A stretch of DNA of 64,000 bases from positions 845,838 to 909,837 of the forward strand of contig NZ_JAAMOX010000001.1 in the NCBI RefSeq assembly GCF_011758565.1. Direction: 5' to 3'. The translations under genes and the position numbers were made by a program. This document shows positions 36,621 to 45,882 of this stretch, piece after piece. The notes below the pieces were generated by a model, which was not told the DNA's origin, did no database searches, and saw only the letters and a program-made list of their open reading frames with translations. The stretch comes from Lysinibacter cavernae. GTDB taxonomy: Bacteria > Actinomycetota > Actinomycetes > Actinomycetales > Microbacteriaceae. Within the stretch, counting starts at the first letter, position 1; every line of letters begins with the position of its first letter.

Positions 36621-36952
36621 AAAAATCCCCTATGTTGCCTGATCGGATGCCGGCGCAGAGCGCATGCGGCGATCGATCGTTTTGTTGGTCACAGGTTAAA
36701 GACCCAGGCGGACTCGCAAATCATTCGGCGGCCACGAAACTTTCTTAAAGATTTTTCGAACGCGCCAAAATCCGCAAAAAGACGCTCAATTTCACTACAA
36801 AAACCACCTAACCCTCAGTACGCAATGCAGTCGCGCGCGGAAGTATAGCGCGTAAACAGAAAAGAAAACCTTGGGTATCGTTACCATGCAACACAACCTC
36901 GATGGCCTTGTTCAGCCGTCGGGCACTTAGGGGAAAACGGGAGGTGACACAC
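36621..36952. other. Divergent intergenic region between adhesin and small-peptide gene
   Basis: No gene longer than the small peptide is seen. On the minus strand TTTAACC and, about 15 nt on, CGATCG (within the palindrome CGATCGATCG at 36670-36679) are a loose ECF-type promoter candidate for the adhesin operon. The plus-strand promoter of the small peptide is not clear. Confidence 0.3.
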
Positions 36953-37018
36953 ATGTACCGATGGATCAATGACGCAATGCACGGCCTCCTTTGGGGCTGG
37001 TTCAACCTGGGACGCTAA
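36953..37018 (+). CDS. 21-residue Trp-rich small peptide gene
   Basis: An ATG with a near-perfect Shine-Dalgarno (GGGAGGTGA, 6 nt away) opens a 21-codon frame closed by TAA and followed 28 nt later by a very strong terminator. The peptide starts MYRWINDAM, contains three Trp (positions 4, 14, 16) and ends FNLGR. It would form a short amphipathic or membrane-active helix. It is too short for routine gene calling. It may be a stand-alone small protein, or a leader peptide whose Trp codons and terminator act as an attenuator for the transporter gene 300 bp downstream; the non-tandem Trp codons argue against classic trp attenuation. I do not recognise the peptide. Confidence 0.6.
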   Translation: MYRWINDAMHGLLWGWFNLGR

Positions 37019-37046
37019 CTCATTCCTCGCGATTGAGTAGTTCCTG

Positions 37047-37085
37047 AGGGCGTTCCCGGTACACATACCGGGAACGCCCTTCTTT
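37047..37085 (+). terminator. Very strong intrinsic terminator after the small peptide
   Basis: A perfect 15-bp stem (AGGGCGTTCCCGGTA, 37047-37061, pairing with 37066-37080) with a CACA loop, followed by TCTTT. Confidence 0.9.
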
Positions 37086-37322
37086 GGGGGCCCCAATTGC
37101 TCTCACGGCTGACTGCCTCGACCGTCAAGACGGAGGAACTGGCACTCCAACCAGGTATTTATCTGCACGCTCAACGTCAGGGCCCCTCCGAACACGATGA
37201 GAGTCGCAGCGGTCCACAGTCGTCGGCTTACCGCAATTCATGACATAGCGTCCGTTTTTGCACTACATTGCAACTACACGGTCGTCAGCAGCGGTCGAGC
37301 AGCTACTGTCAAGGAGAACACG
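37086..37322 (+). other. Leader region of the transporter gene
   Basis: 237 bp with no gene. RBS AAGGAG lies at its end. No recognised riboswitch. Confidence 0.4.
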
Positions 37323-38531
37323 ATGAACCCAGTCGTCGCATTTGTTGTGGTCATGCTTGTCTGGACAATCAGTGAGTTTGTCGCGAGAAAAACACGATCA
37401 CTCCTTTCGAGCCTGTTTGTGGCATCCCTCATTTTTTTGGTCGGATTCCTGACCGGACTCTTTCCGGAAGATCTCCTGGCAAGCTCGTCGCTCCTCGCGC
37501 TTGCCGGCGTCGTAGTTGGGTTCATCATCGTTCACCTCGGCACCATGATCAGCCTCGACGATTTTAAGAAACAGTGGCGCACACTCCTCATCGGCATCGC
37601 TACCGTCGTTGGTATCGGCGTCTTACTCCTCGTTGCAGGGTTGTTGTTCGGTCCGGACGCGCGAGTTGATGAGTATGGCGAGCTCATCGCAAACGGTCGC
37701 GATTTTGTGATCGCGGGTACCGGCGCACTCTCAGGCGGAACCATATCGGTTCTCCTCATCCAGGAATCCGCGCTGGGTGTTGGCCTCACCGCAATCGCGA
37801 TCTTTCCGGTGCTCATCGCCGCGATTCAGGGACTTATCGGGTTCCCACTCACCTCAATCATCCTTCGCCGCGAAGCAACCCGCCTCAAGGGAGAGTACCG
37901 TGCTGGCACCCTTGCACCAGCGGCAAAGGCGGTAGAAGAGCAGAAGGAAACCGGGAGGCTCCCCGCGTTCTTACAGAACACGCCAGGCACGCTGTTCATC
38001 GTCGGAGTTGTGGTGCTGGCCGCAATCGGACTCAACAACCTCACCGACGGCACGCTCAACACGTTCGTGATGGCACTCCTGTTTGGCATCATTCTGCGCA
38101 CGACGAAGGTGTTCAAGCCGTCGGTGTTGGCGGGAACCGATTCGCTTGGTCTCATGATGCTCGCAATCCTTATCCTCGTGTTTGGCCCGCTCGCAACGGT
38201 CGACCTTGCCGACCTCCTTGCGCTCTGGAAGCCGCTGCTCCTCGCCTTCATCTTTGGTATCGCCGGAATTGTCCTGTTCTCCGCGGTCACGGGAAAACTG
38301 CTTGGCTACAGCATCCCCATGTCGATCGCCATTGGGCTCACCTCGCTCTACGGATTCCCAGGCACCATGATCCTCTCGCAAGAAGCGGCTAAAGGGGCCG
38401 GAGAGACGCCGGAAGAGGTCGCCGCGATCGAGGGCGTCATCCTGCCAAAGATGATCGTCGCCGGATTCTCGACGGTCACCATTACGTCGGTCATCGTTAC
38501 CGGGATCATCGCTTCGGGTATCGGAACGTAA
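37323..38531 (+). CDS. Multi-spanning membrane transporter, possibly GltS-like carboxylate/glutamate symporter
   Basis: The ATG at 37323 follows AAGGAG. The 402-residue protein has about ten to twelve membrane helices, a Gly/Ser-rich re-entrant-like stretch (AGTGALSGGTISVLLIQ) in the first half and an equivalent one (LTSLYGFPGTMILSQEAAKG) in the second half, the layout of two-fold symmetric secondary transporters of the GltS/2-hydroxycarboxylate type. Substrate not assignable. It is followed 213 bp downstream by an M20 amidohydrolase on the same strand, suggesting uptake or export of an acylated amino acid or its product (inference). Confidence 0.55.
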   Translation: MNPVVAFVVVMLVWTISEFVARKTRSLLSSLFVASLIFLVGFLTGLFPEDLLASSSLLALAGVVVGFIIVHLGTMISLDDFKKQWRTLLIGIATVVGIGVLLLVAGLLFGPDARVDEYGELIANGRDFVIAGTGALSGGTISVLLIQESALGVGLTAIAIFPVLIAAIQGLIGFPLTSIILRREATRLKGEYRAGTLAPAAKAVEEQKETGRLPAFLQNTPGTLFIVGVVVLAAIGLNNLTDGTLNTFVMALLFGIILRTTKVFKPSVLAGTDSLGLMMLAILILVFGPLATVDLADLLALWKPLLLAFIFGIAGIVLFSAVTGKLLGYSIPMSIAIGLTSLYGFPGTMILSQEAAKGAGETPEEVAAIEGVILPKMIVAGFSTVTITSVIVTGIIASGIGT

Positions 38532-38744
38532 GCACCGGTCGCTGCGCCAACAGCGATACAGCGCTCGCTCGTGACCACGAGTGTCCGTGATCCAACCCAA
38601 ATTGGTGGTGCCGAGATCGGTTCGGCGGCACTCGCTGACTTCCGACCGAATACTCGGCGGGATTGGCACCCACGGCGTCGCCGGACAAACGCTCAGACCG
38701 GACTAGCATTGAGTAACCCAATCTGAACGTCAGAGGAGACTCCC

Positions 38745-39992
38745 ATGGCAATTGACATCGAACAATTCGCGGCGATATACCGGGACCTCCACGAGCACCC
38801 AGAGCTGAGTTTTGCCGAGACCCGGACCGCGGCCATTGTTGCGGCCGAACTGCGTGCGTATGGATTCGAGGTCACCGCTGGCGTCGGACGCACAGGCGTT
38901 GTTGGAATCCTGAACCGTGGCAGCGGCCCAACGGTGCTCATGCGCGCCGACATGGACGCACTCCCCGTGCGCGAAGAGACGGGGCTCCCCTACGCGAGCG
39001 TGGCCACGAGCACAAATAGTGACGGCAAAGTTGTCCCCGTCATGCACGCCTGTGGGCACGACATGCACGTCACCGCGTTACTGGGTGCGCTCCAAACGCT
39101 CGCTGCGCAGGACGATTGGAGCGGCCGCATCCTTGCCGTCTTCCAGCCAGCCGAAGAGCAGGGGGCGGGCGCACGGGCAATGATCGACGACGGCCTCTTT
39201 GACCGATTTGGCACCCCGGATGTGGTTATCGGACAGCACGTTGCGCCCCTGCCGGCCGGTGCCCTCGGGCTGAGAGTCGGTCCGGCTTTTGCCACGTCGG
39301 ATGCCCTCAAAATCACGTTGTTCGGCCGCGGCGGACACGGATCTCGCCCCGAAACAACGGTAGACCCGATTGTGCTCGCCGCGTCGGTGGTACTTCGGCT
39401 CCAGACCATCGTGTCTCGGGAAATCGCTGGCACCGACACTGCCGTCGTGACGGTCGGCGCGTTCCATGCCGGTGACGCCCCAAACATCATTCCCGATTCC
39501 GCGGTCCTCAATCTCAGCATCAGGACGTTTCACGATGGCGTCCGCACTCGGGTGCTCGACGCAATCAGCCGAATCGTTCGAGGCGAGGCAGCCACCGCCG
39601 GTGCCGATCGCGAGCCCCTGATCGAATCCACGCATTCGTTTCCGGCCGTCGTAAACGATGAGGCCGCCTCTGCGCGAGTGCGAGCGGCCTTCACCAATAA
39701 GATGAGCGGCTTGACCATCGTCGATCCGGGCATGGTCACGGGCAGCGAAGACGTCGGCATCTTTGCGGTTGAGTCTGGAGCTCCTTGCGTGTACTGGCTG
39801 CTCGGCGGGGCTGACCCACAGCAGTTTGCCGGGCTCACCTCGTTGGCCGACATCGTCGAAAAGGTGGCGGAACTTCCATCGAATCATTCGCCGCTGTTCG
39901 CTCCAGTGATCTCGCCGACGATTGAGATCGGGGTCGCGGCGCTGACCACTGCGGCACGCGAGTGGTTGGTTCACACAGAACCAGCGGACTAG
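38745..39992 (+). CDS. M20 family amidohydrolase (N-acyl amino acid hydrolase type)
   Basis: 415 residues; RBS AGAGGAG. Typical M20D/HipO-like features are present: LHEHPELSFAE near the start, RADMDALPV, the metal motif HACGHDMH (residues 101-108), the catalytic/metal PAEEQGAGA (Glu137-Glu138), and GRGGHGSRP in the dimerisation domain. These cytosolic metalloenzymes cleave N-acyl or N-aryl amino acids (hippurate, N-acetyl amino acids, auxin conjugates). The exact substrate is unknown. It probably works with the preceding transporter. Confidence 0.88.
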   Translation: MAIDIEQFAAIYRDLHEHPELSFAETRTAAIVAAELRAYGFEVTAGVGRTGVVGILNRGSGPTVLMRADMDALPVREETGLPYASVATSTNSDGKVVPVMHACGHDMHVTALLGALQTLAAQDDWSGRILAVFQPAEEQGAGARAMIDDGLFDRFGTPDVVIGQHVAPLPAGALGLRVGPAFATSDALKITLFGRGGHGSRPETTVDPIVLAASVVLRLQTIVSREIAGTDTAVVTVGAFHAGDAPNIIPDSAVLNLSIRTFHDGVRTRVLDAISRIVRGEAATAGADREPLIESTHSFPAVVNDEAASARVRAAFTNKMSGLTIVDPGMVTGSEDVGIFAVESGAPCVYWLLGGADPQQFAGLTSLADIVEKVAELPSNHSPLFAPVISPTIEIGVAALTTAAREWLVHTEPAD

Positions 39993-40064
39993 GCGCCGAG
40001 CCAGGCATCACATCCCATCACACCGCGCCGCCCGCCGCCGGACTTACCTCGGATGGCCAGCGTG

Positions 40065-40120
40065 CGAGTGCCCTCAAATCGACCCAGAAGAGCGATTGAG
40101 GGTCGATTTGGGGGCACTCG
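40065..40120. terminator. Long 21-bp inverted repeat between convergent genes
   Basis: CGAGTGCCCTCAAATCGACCC (40065-40085, one G-T pair) matches 40100-40120 around a 14-nt loop. TTGCACGTTTT follows on the plus strand, so it most likely terminates the M20 gene. The same structure would form in minus-strand transcripts from the DUF2510 gene. Confidence 0.65.
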
Positions 40121-40129
40121 TTGCACGTT

Positions 40130-41524
40130 TTAGCTGCAACGACCTTCGCTCAGGGCCAGAGCTGCCTCATCGCTCGCCGTGCTCCGTGCGTATTCCGGCG
40201 GCTTGGTTGACTCGTCGATATCCGAGCCAAGGATGAGGTCGGCATACGAACTTGTCACCGCTTCGACCGATCCCCCCGCGATCGGAGGCCGCGTTGTTCC
40301 GCAGATATCGAAAATCCGCCGGTGGGCTAGCTCGTGCTTGAGAATATTGATGTATTCCAAATCGGCGTACATCGCCGGATACGCGCCGTGGGCAGTATTC
40401 ACAAACACGCGGTCTGGAACGACGGGGCAGAACGACGCGAGCACCCAGGTGGTGTCTCCTCGCAGGCAATAGTCTCCGCCCTTTGCGTAGTCATAGTCGA
40501 TCACCATCCCGAACTCGGCGTAGAGTTCGTCGGCGGCAGCCAGGTATGTACCATCAGCGCCCAATTGCGGCACAAAGTCTCGAGCGAACTGCTCGGCATC
40601 CTTCATCGAGGTCTGTGTTTCCGGTTCCAAGGAGGTCCCAGCATCGGTGCTCGTGCCGTCGGGCCTTGTCACGCCCGGCAGCGGGGAGAGATCGCTGCCC
40701 GCAAGAAATTCCGATTCGAGCAGATCAACGCGCTCCACGATTCCGGCGATCAGGTCGTCCAACTCCTGGGCATCGGTGCTCGATTTTGAGCGGAGAAACT
40801 GTACCGAGATGTATTGCGTGTTGATGGTCCAGATGAACTCCTCAACGTAGGCTTCGCCTCGTGCCACCCCGTTGGGGGCGAGCTGCGCCATCGTGCCCTC
40901 AAGCTGCGCGTCGGTGTAGAGGTCCTGTATCTCGGTAACGTGCTCAAGCATCGCGGGGAAGCTCGGTCGCTCTTCGAAGACGTAGTGACCGTCGGCAACG
41001 GCAATCCCGTCGGCGTAGTCTTTGGTCTCGTCAGCGAGGCGTCCGATGACGGCCTGAACCCCAACGCAGGCTGCCACGATGCCAAGCATCAGCACCCCAA
41101 GAAGCACCAGAGAGACAATAAGACAACCACGGCCGTTTCCTCGACGTGGCCCCTGCTGCCCATGCTGATATCCCGGTCCCGGCCCCTGTTGCCCGTACTG
41201 ATACGCAGGCCCGGCCGGATACGATTGCCCGGCCGGATGCGGCGCAAACTGCGGAACAGGGCCGCGTGCGTCGGTTGACTGGGGCATGGGATACTGCGGC
41301 GGATGGTTGGCGGGAGTTCCCTGCGGAGCCCCGTGCGAAGCGCCCTGTGAAGCCAGGTGAGGGGCGCCCTGCGGAACGCCTTGCTGCCCCATGTACGGAG
41401 CCAGGTGCGGCGGGAGCCAGGTGCGGCCATCCCAATACCTCAGCTGACCTGGCGCACCTGGAATCGTGTACCAACCAGGGGGCATCGGATACCGGCCAGG
41501 TGGCGTCGGGGGGATGTACGACAC
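40130..41524 (-). CDS. DUF2510 membrane protein with HELAH putative metalloprotease motif
   Basis: A GTG start at 41524 with GGAG upstream. The N-terminus is a DUF2510 segment (PPGWYTIPGAPGQLRYWDG), then a long Pro/Gln/Gly-rich cytoplasmic stretch, then one membrane helix (CLIVSLVLLGVLMLGIVAACVG, about residues 135-157). The roughly 300-residue outer domain contains H397-E-L-A-H401 within NILKHELAHRRIF, matching the HExxH zinc motif of zincin peptidases, and three or four Cys nearby (DYCLRG, ASFCPV, FDICG). No third metal ligand can be named. I infer a possible membrane-anchored protease, but the motif may be fortuitous. Confidence 0.65.
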   Translation of the reverse strand: MSYIPPTPPGRYPMPPGWYTIPGAPGQLRYWDGRTWLPPHLAPYMGQQGVPQGAPHLASQGASHGAPQGTPANHPPQYPMPQSTDARGPVPQFAPHPAGQSYPAGPAYQYGQQGPGPGYQHGQQGPRRGNGRGCLIVSLVLLGVLMLGIVAACVGVQAVIGRLADETKDYADGIAVADGHYVFEERPSFPAMLEHVTEIQDLYTDAQLEGTMAQLAPNGVARGEAYVEEFIWTINTQYISVQFLRSKSSTDAQELDDLIAGIVERVDLLESEFLAGSDLSPLPGVTRPDGTSTDAGTSLEPETQTSMKDAEQFARDFVPQLGADGTYLAAADELYAEFGMVIDYDYAKGGDYCLRGDTTWVLASFCPVVPDRVFVNTAHGAYPAMYADLEYINILKHELAHRRIFDICGTTRPPIAGGSVEAVTSSYADLILGSDIDESTKPPEYARSTASDEAALALSEGRCS

Positions 41525-41826
41525 TGCAAAAGCTCCAAATCTGAGTCACATGTTGTGATCCCAGCGTACCGGTGGTTGCAGTTGGCGGCTGCGTCGATGA
41601 CGGGCGAGCAGCCAGTTCCCGTATCCCCAGCGCCGAGGTGTGGAGCGCCGAGGTGTGGAGCGCCGAGGCAGCCCGTGACACCACCAACGCTCGACGGCTC
41701 AGCGGGGGCACAGACCCGCGGCAGAGCGGATGCGCAGACCGGCCAGGCATCCGCCCAGCCGACCGACCATCCATCGATCCTGCAGATCAGCGGCGGTCTG
41801 CCAGTGCCGCGTTACCTCCACACCCG
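41525..41826. other. Gap upstream of the DUF2510 gene with 15-bp tandem repeats
   Basis: 302 bp without a credible gene. Tandem copies of AGCGCCGAGGTGTGG lie at 41629-41668. Confidence 0.5.
41629..41668. repeat. 15-bp tandem repeat, 2.7 copies
   Basis: AGCGCCGAGGTGTGG at 41629-41643 and 41644-41658, followed by AGCGCCGAGG at 41659-41668. Probably a slippage repeat. Confidence 0.75.
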
Positions 41827-43317
41827 CTAGTGCTCGGTAATCGCCGTTCCAACGGCCTCGTCTTCCAAGATTTCGGGGAGGTTTTCGGTGTCCTTCCGCT
41901 TTGCAAGCCCCCGACGAACCAGAGGCCAGCAGACAACCAGCACAACCGTCGCGATCAGGCTTGTCCATACCTGGGTGCGGCCGGTTTCTGAAAACATCAT
42001 GATGACAAAGACTCCGGCGATCGCCGCGATCAGCAGGATGTTCAACCACGGGTGGAGCCACATCTTGAGCTTGAGCTTGGAGACTTCTTCAGGGGTCATC
42101 TTCATCCGGAGGCGCATCTGTGAGAGCGCGATAAAGACGTACACAAACAGCGCGACCAGGCCGGCAGAGTTCATGATGAACTCAAACACGCCTGATCCCG
42201 GTGCCGCAAAGTTCACGATGGTTGCCACGACGCCACCAACCGTCGAGGCGAGGAGGGCCATAACCGGAATACCGTTTTTCGCCTTCTTTGCAACGATTTT
42301 TGGAGCGAATCCCTGCTCTGCAAGGGCAGCAAACATACGCGACGCCGAATACAGCCCCGAGTTCAGCACGGAAATCACCGCGGTGAAGATGATGAGCTGC
42401 ATAATCATGGCAGCGCCGGGGAGTCCGAACAGCGTAAAGACGTGCGTGAACGGGGCCTCCGCTACGGTTCTGGGTTCTGGCAGTTCATCCCACGGCACGA
42501 TGACGGCGATGATGGTGACCGCTCCAACAAAGAAGAGCAGGATTCGCCAGATGATGGTGTTCGTCGCCTGGCGGATTCCCTTGTCTGGGTCTTCCGACTC
42601 CGCGGAAGCCATTACGGCGATCTCGGTTCCGAAGTAGGAAAAAATCACGAGGGCAACACCGGTGACAACAGCGCCGAATCCGTTGGGGGCAAACCCGCCG
42701 TGCTCCCACAGGTTGGGGATCGAGTAGGTCGAGTTTGGCCACAGACCAAAGGCGAAGAGCAGGCCGGCACCAAGGAAGACAATGATTGCAAGCACCTTGA
42801 CGCTCGCAAGCCAAAACTCAACCTCGCCGAAGGTCCGTACCGAGATCAGGTTGGTGATCACAAAGATTGCCAACAATCCGAGCGAACCCACCCATGACGG
42901 CACCGCGGGGAACCAGCTGTGCAGGGTCTCTCCCCCAAGCACGGCTTCGTAGGCCAGCACACCCACCCAGAAGTACCAGTACAGCCAGCCGACGAGGTAT
43001 GCCGCCCAGTTGCCAAGCCCAACTCGCGCGTACTCCATAAACGAGCCGATGGATGGCCGCGCTGCCGCCATTTCGCCGAGCATCCGCATCGCGAGGAATA
43101 CGAGCAGCCCACCGATGAGGTACGACAGAATGGCGGCTGGTCCAACCGAGCGGATGACGTTACCCGAGCCAACAAACAGGCTCGCACCGATAATCCCGCC
43201 AAGGGTGATCATGGTGACGTGCCTCGAACGCAGCTTTTTTGGCTGCCGAAGCGAAAGGCCAACGGAGGTTTCGGGAGAAACGGGATCGTTGAATGAAGTG
43301 GATGATGCGTCGCGCAT
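41827..43317 (-). CDS. APC-superfamily amino-acid permease
   Basis: The ATG at 43317 has AGAAGG upstream; the 17-residue upward extension is not needed. 496 residues and 12 predicted membrane helices. The amino-acid permease signature starts at LRSRHVTMITLGGIIGASLF, followed by GSGNVIRSVGPA and EMAAARPSIGSFMEYA. This branch (GabP/AnsP/LysP-like) imports amino acids or GABA with protons; the substrate cannot be fixed. It is a single-gene unit. Confidence 0.88.
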   Translation of the reverse strand: MRDASSTSFNDPVSPETSVGLSLRQPKKLRSRHVTMITLGGIIGASLFVGSGNVIRSVGPAAILSYLIGGLLVFLAMRMLGEMAAARPSIGSFMEYARVGLGNWAAYLVGWLYWYFWVGVLAYEAVLGGETLHSWFPAVPSWVGSLGLLAIFVITNLISVRTFGEVEFWLASVKVLAIIVFLGAGLLFAFGLWPNSTYSIPNLWEHGGFAPNGFGAVVTGVALVIFSYFGTEIAVMASAESEDPDKGIRQATNTIIWRILLFFVGAVTIIAVIVPWDELPEPRTVAEAPFTHVFTLFGLPGAAMIMQLIIFTAVISVLNSGLYSASRMFAALAEQGFAPKIVAKKAKNGIPVMALLASTVGGVVATIVNFAAPGSGVFEFIMNSAGLVALFVYVFIALSQMRLRMKMTPEEVSKLKLKMWLHPWLNILLIAAIAGVFVIMMFSETGRTQVWTSLIATVVLVVCWPLVRRGLAKRKDTENLPEILEDEAVGTAITEH

Positions 43318-43633
43318 GTCAGATTGAACCTTCTGCCGGTAGCTCAGCACCGGCAATGGTGAAAGCAAAACATCGGCGTGATGAGACGGGGGGGGTAGAG
43401 GTTGGAAGCTCCTCAGCGAGTATAGGACGGGTTTTGCGGCAAACCGTTCTAAAAAACCAAAACCGTTCGCCTCGACCGCGAAGATTCCGGTTCTGTCTCA
43501 TTTCTCAATCAATACCAACCCAACCTCAGCTGAGCATGCTTATTTCCGCTTCAGCTGCCGAACAAAAATGTCGGCGGTACCGGGCAGTCGGAAAGATCCT
43601 ATTCGTTGGCTGCATGTCAACGGCCGTGTCGAG
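43318..43633 (-). promoter_or_regulatory. Upstream region of the permease gene
   Basis: 316 bp with no gene. A hairpin (GCCGGT 43335-43340 with ACCGGC 43349-43354) lies just upstream of the permease RBS and could influence translation. A run of eight G (43388-43395) lies about 70 bp upstream of the start. Confidence 0.35.
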
Positions 43634-45340
43634 TTACGCGATGTCCTGTCGGCGTCGCGCAACAGAAAAACTGAGTACGCCGAGAAGCAACAACGAAGCT
43701 GCCACCGGTAATCCGCGGTCGCCGCTCCCTGTGTGAGCCAACTCGCTCACCGGCAACCCCGCCGAGCCGCTCCCCGCCACGTCATCCGCGGCTGGACTGG
43801 TCTGATCGTCAACCACCTGCGTGAGAGCACACGAGGACGAGCTATCGGCCTCACAGACGTGGTCAACCGTTACGACTGCAACCCCAGGCCCATCTACAGA
43901 CGCTGAGTTGAGAACGCGATCACCTGACAGGAGGTCTGCCGCAAGAGTGCCATGGACATGAACTGCGCGGGACTCGCCTGGTGCCAAGTCCATAGTCCAC
44001 GTGGCTTGACCACCGGAGACCGCTCCCCCGTCCTCCGCTACCGCGTCTCTCAGATTAGTGGGAAGCACATCAGTCACGGTAACCCCGGAATGAGGGGTTT
44101 CTCCGGTATTTGTTACGGTGATGGTGTAGTTCACGCTGCCTCCGGCCGGCGCTGTCGCCTGGTCAACCGATTTATCGATATTGAGCGAACTCGACTTGAT
44201 GAGCCCGCACTGCGCGGCATCCCCTCTTGCCATCGTCTGCACATCTGTAATTTTCCGAGCGACTAAGGGGACCCCCGTGGCGGTCCCGCTCGCGCTGATC
44301 GCAGCGCCACGGTTAATGGCCCAAATTACTCCAGAGTCGGTGAAAGCGTACATGTTGCCTGCGGAGTCGAAGTAGGAACCGATGACTCCAGTAATCTGGT
44401 CAAACCCTGTTCCCACGCCGTAATTCGTGTAGACACCTGTAAATTTATCGATTGCCCCAAGCGTTCGGGGAGCATTCCCAATCTTGGCAAGTGTCCATAG
44501 CGAGTTGCTGCCAGGAAGTGCCGAGAAGTCTGCAATATCATCGCTCTGAACGCTTACCTGAGACATTGACACTTCAGTGAGAGAACCGTCAGCGTTGATG
44601 CGCAACCCGAAGAGGACACCAGACCTCGTTTTGGCCCAGTAGATGCCGTTTTCATCAACGTCACCGGCAATGATATCGCTGTCGGCGGGGAACGATCCCT
44701 TGTCCTTGTTCGAGGGCTGGCGAGGGACCATATCCTGACCTAGGACCGTCATCTGCTCGGCCGTTCCGTCAAGCGAGACTCGATAGATTCCACCCTTCAC
44801 AGCGGCGTCATTGAGTCTCGTCACTCCATAGAGGTATCCGTCCTGCACGTTGTACCCGACGGCGTTGAGTTCGTAGCCGGTGCCAACTGTATTCAGGATA
44901 GAGCCAGTTGCGGGGTCGATGATGTTGAGGCTTGCGTCGGTTTCAAACACGAGCAACGCTTGCCCCTCACAAGGCACGACCGCGGTCAACTCTGCATCAG
45001 CGCTCATTCCCTGTGAGGCGTCGAGGGCTGACGTCTGGGTTGGTTCGTCGGCATCGCCCAAAGTGGCTGGTAGAGAGCTAGGAGTTGATGTTTCACTTCT
45101 GTCAACCGTGTTTGGCAGAGCAACATCCTCTGAGTCAAAGTCGGTTGGCGGTGTTTCCGATTCCCCTGGAATAACCCCGTCCTCGATAGCCGGAGCAGCG
45201 GGTGTCACTGGCACCTCAGCATCGTCTGCAATTGCGGCACTCGACGTACCAGCAACCGTCACACCCAGGATTACCGCGGTCAATACTGCTGCAGTTTTGG
45301 CCTGAGCCTGACGCCTAAATTCGGAAGGTTGTCGTTTCAC
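43634..45340 (-). CDS. Wall-anchored surface protein with beta-propeller-like and DUF11 domains
   Basis: A GTG start at 45340 opening a signal peptide (AKTAAVLTAVILGVTVAG, cleavage near SAAIADD); 568 residues. An acidic Pro/Thr/Ser segment is followed by a domain of about 260 residues resembling the DUF6923 type (LLVFETDASLNIIDPATGS, GTGFDQITGVIGSYFDSAG, MYAFTDSGVIWAINRG). One DUF11 repeat follows (YTITVTNTGETPHSGVTVTD), then LAHTG, a hydrophobic helix and ARRRQDIA. Four Cys in the mature part could form disulfides. The RBS is weak. Confidence 0.8.
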   Translation of the reverse strand: MKRQPSEFRRQAQAKTAAVLTAVILGVTVAGTSSAAIADDAEVPVTPAAPAIEDGVIPGESETPPTDFDSEDVALPNTVDRSETSTPSSLPATLGDADEPTQTSALDASQGMSADAELTAVVPCEGQALLVFETDASLNIIDPATGSILNTVGTGYELNAVGYNVQDGYLYGVTRLNDAAVKGGIYRVSLDGTAEQMTVLGQDMVPRQPSNKDKGSFPADSDIIAGDVDENGIYWAKTRSGVLFGLRINADGSLTEVSMSQVSVQSDDIADFSALPGSNSLWTLAKIGNAPRTLGAIDKFTGVYTNYGVGTGFDQITGVIGSYFDSAGNMYAFTDSGVIWAINRGAAISASGTATGVPLVARKITDVQTMARGDAAQCGLIKSSSLNIDKSVDQATAPAGGSVNYTITVTNTGETPHSGVTVTDVLPTNLRDAVAEDGGAVSGGQATWTMDLAPGESRAVHVHGTLAADLLSGDRVLNSASVDGPGVAVVTVDHVCEADSSSSCALTQVVDDQTSPAADDVAGSGSAGLPVSELAHTGSGDRGLPVAASLLLLGVLSFSVARRRQDIA

Positions 45341-45882
45341 GGGAGAGTTACTTTCATTGTGGTTATGGTCTCATTCGGTCAGCTGTCAGTAGTTATAGAG
45401 AAAAAATGGCGCTTCTCCTTACGGAACATGGAGACTCCTGTTTCGGCCTGACCGCCGTTATTGGGTCGGTCAAGCTGAGCTGAGAACAATTTCAGACCCG
45501 ACCAAATACCAAGGATCGAGGAGAAAGCATCCGGCTGGTAGCATCCCAACCGATTCATCTGAGGTGCGCTGGCAGGCCCTCAGGGGTGGCCTCGGCGTAA
45601 TAATTTTGTGCGCAGCCACTCGAAATTGACTTCTCAAATGACGAGGCAAGACCCCATCGGGCAGCTGAGCTCCCCGCGAGAGGTGAGCTCCGTACCTCGG
45701 GCGTTATGTTCAATGCTCACGGGACAGGCCGACAGCACAGCAGTGCTCTAGCCGCTGGCCCATGCTCTGTCCTCATCGACCATAACAAGCTTCTCCCGTC
45801 GGTTGGGCGGCACAGCCAAGCGGTGACCGATGGATGCCGCTCCGCGCGTACACTGAATACGAGCGACACAAGGGAAAGCGAT
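45341..45882. other. 542-bp divergent intergenic region
   Basis: No gene recognised. An in-frame extension of the next gene back to 45706 has poor coding character. RBS AAGGGAAAG for the gene at 45883 lies at the end. Confidence 0.45.

Noticed and set aside
36953-37085. Classic trp operon attenuator
   Set aside because: Trp codons are scattered rather than tandem, no alternative anti-terminator pairing is evident, and no trp biosynthesis gene follows.
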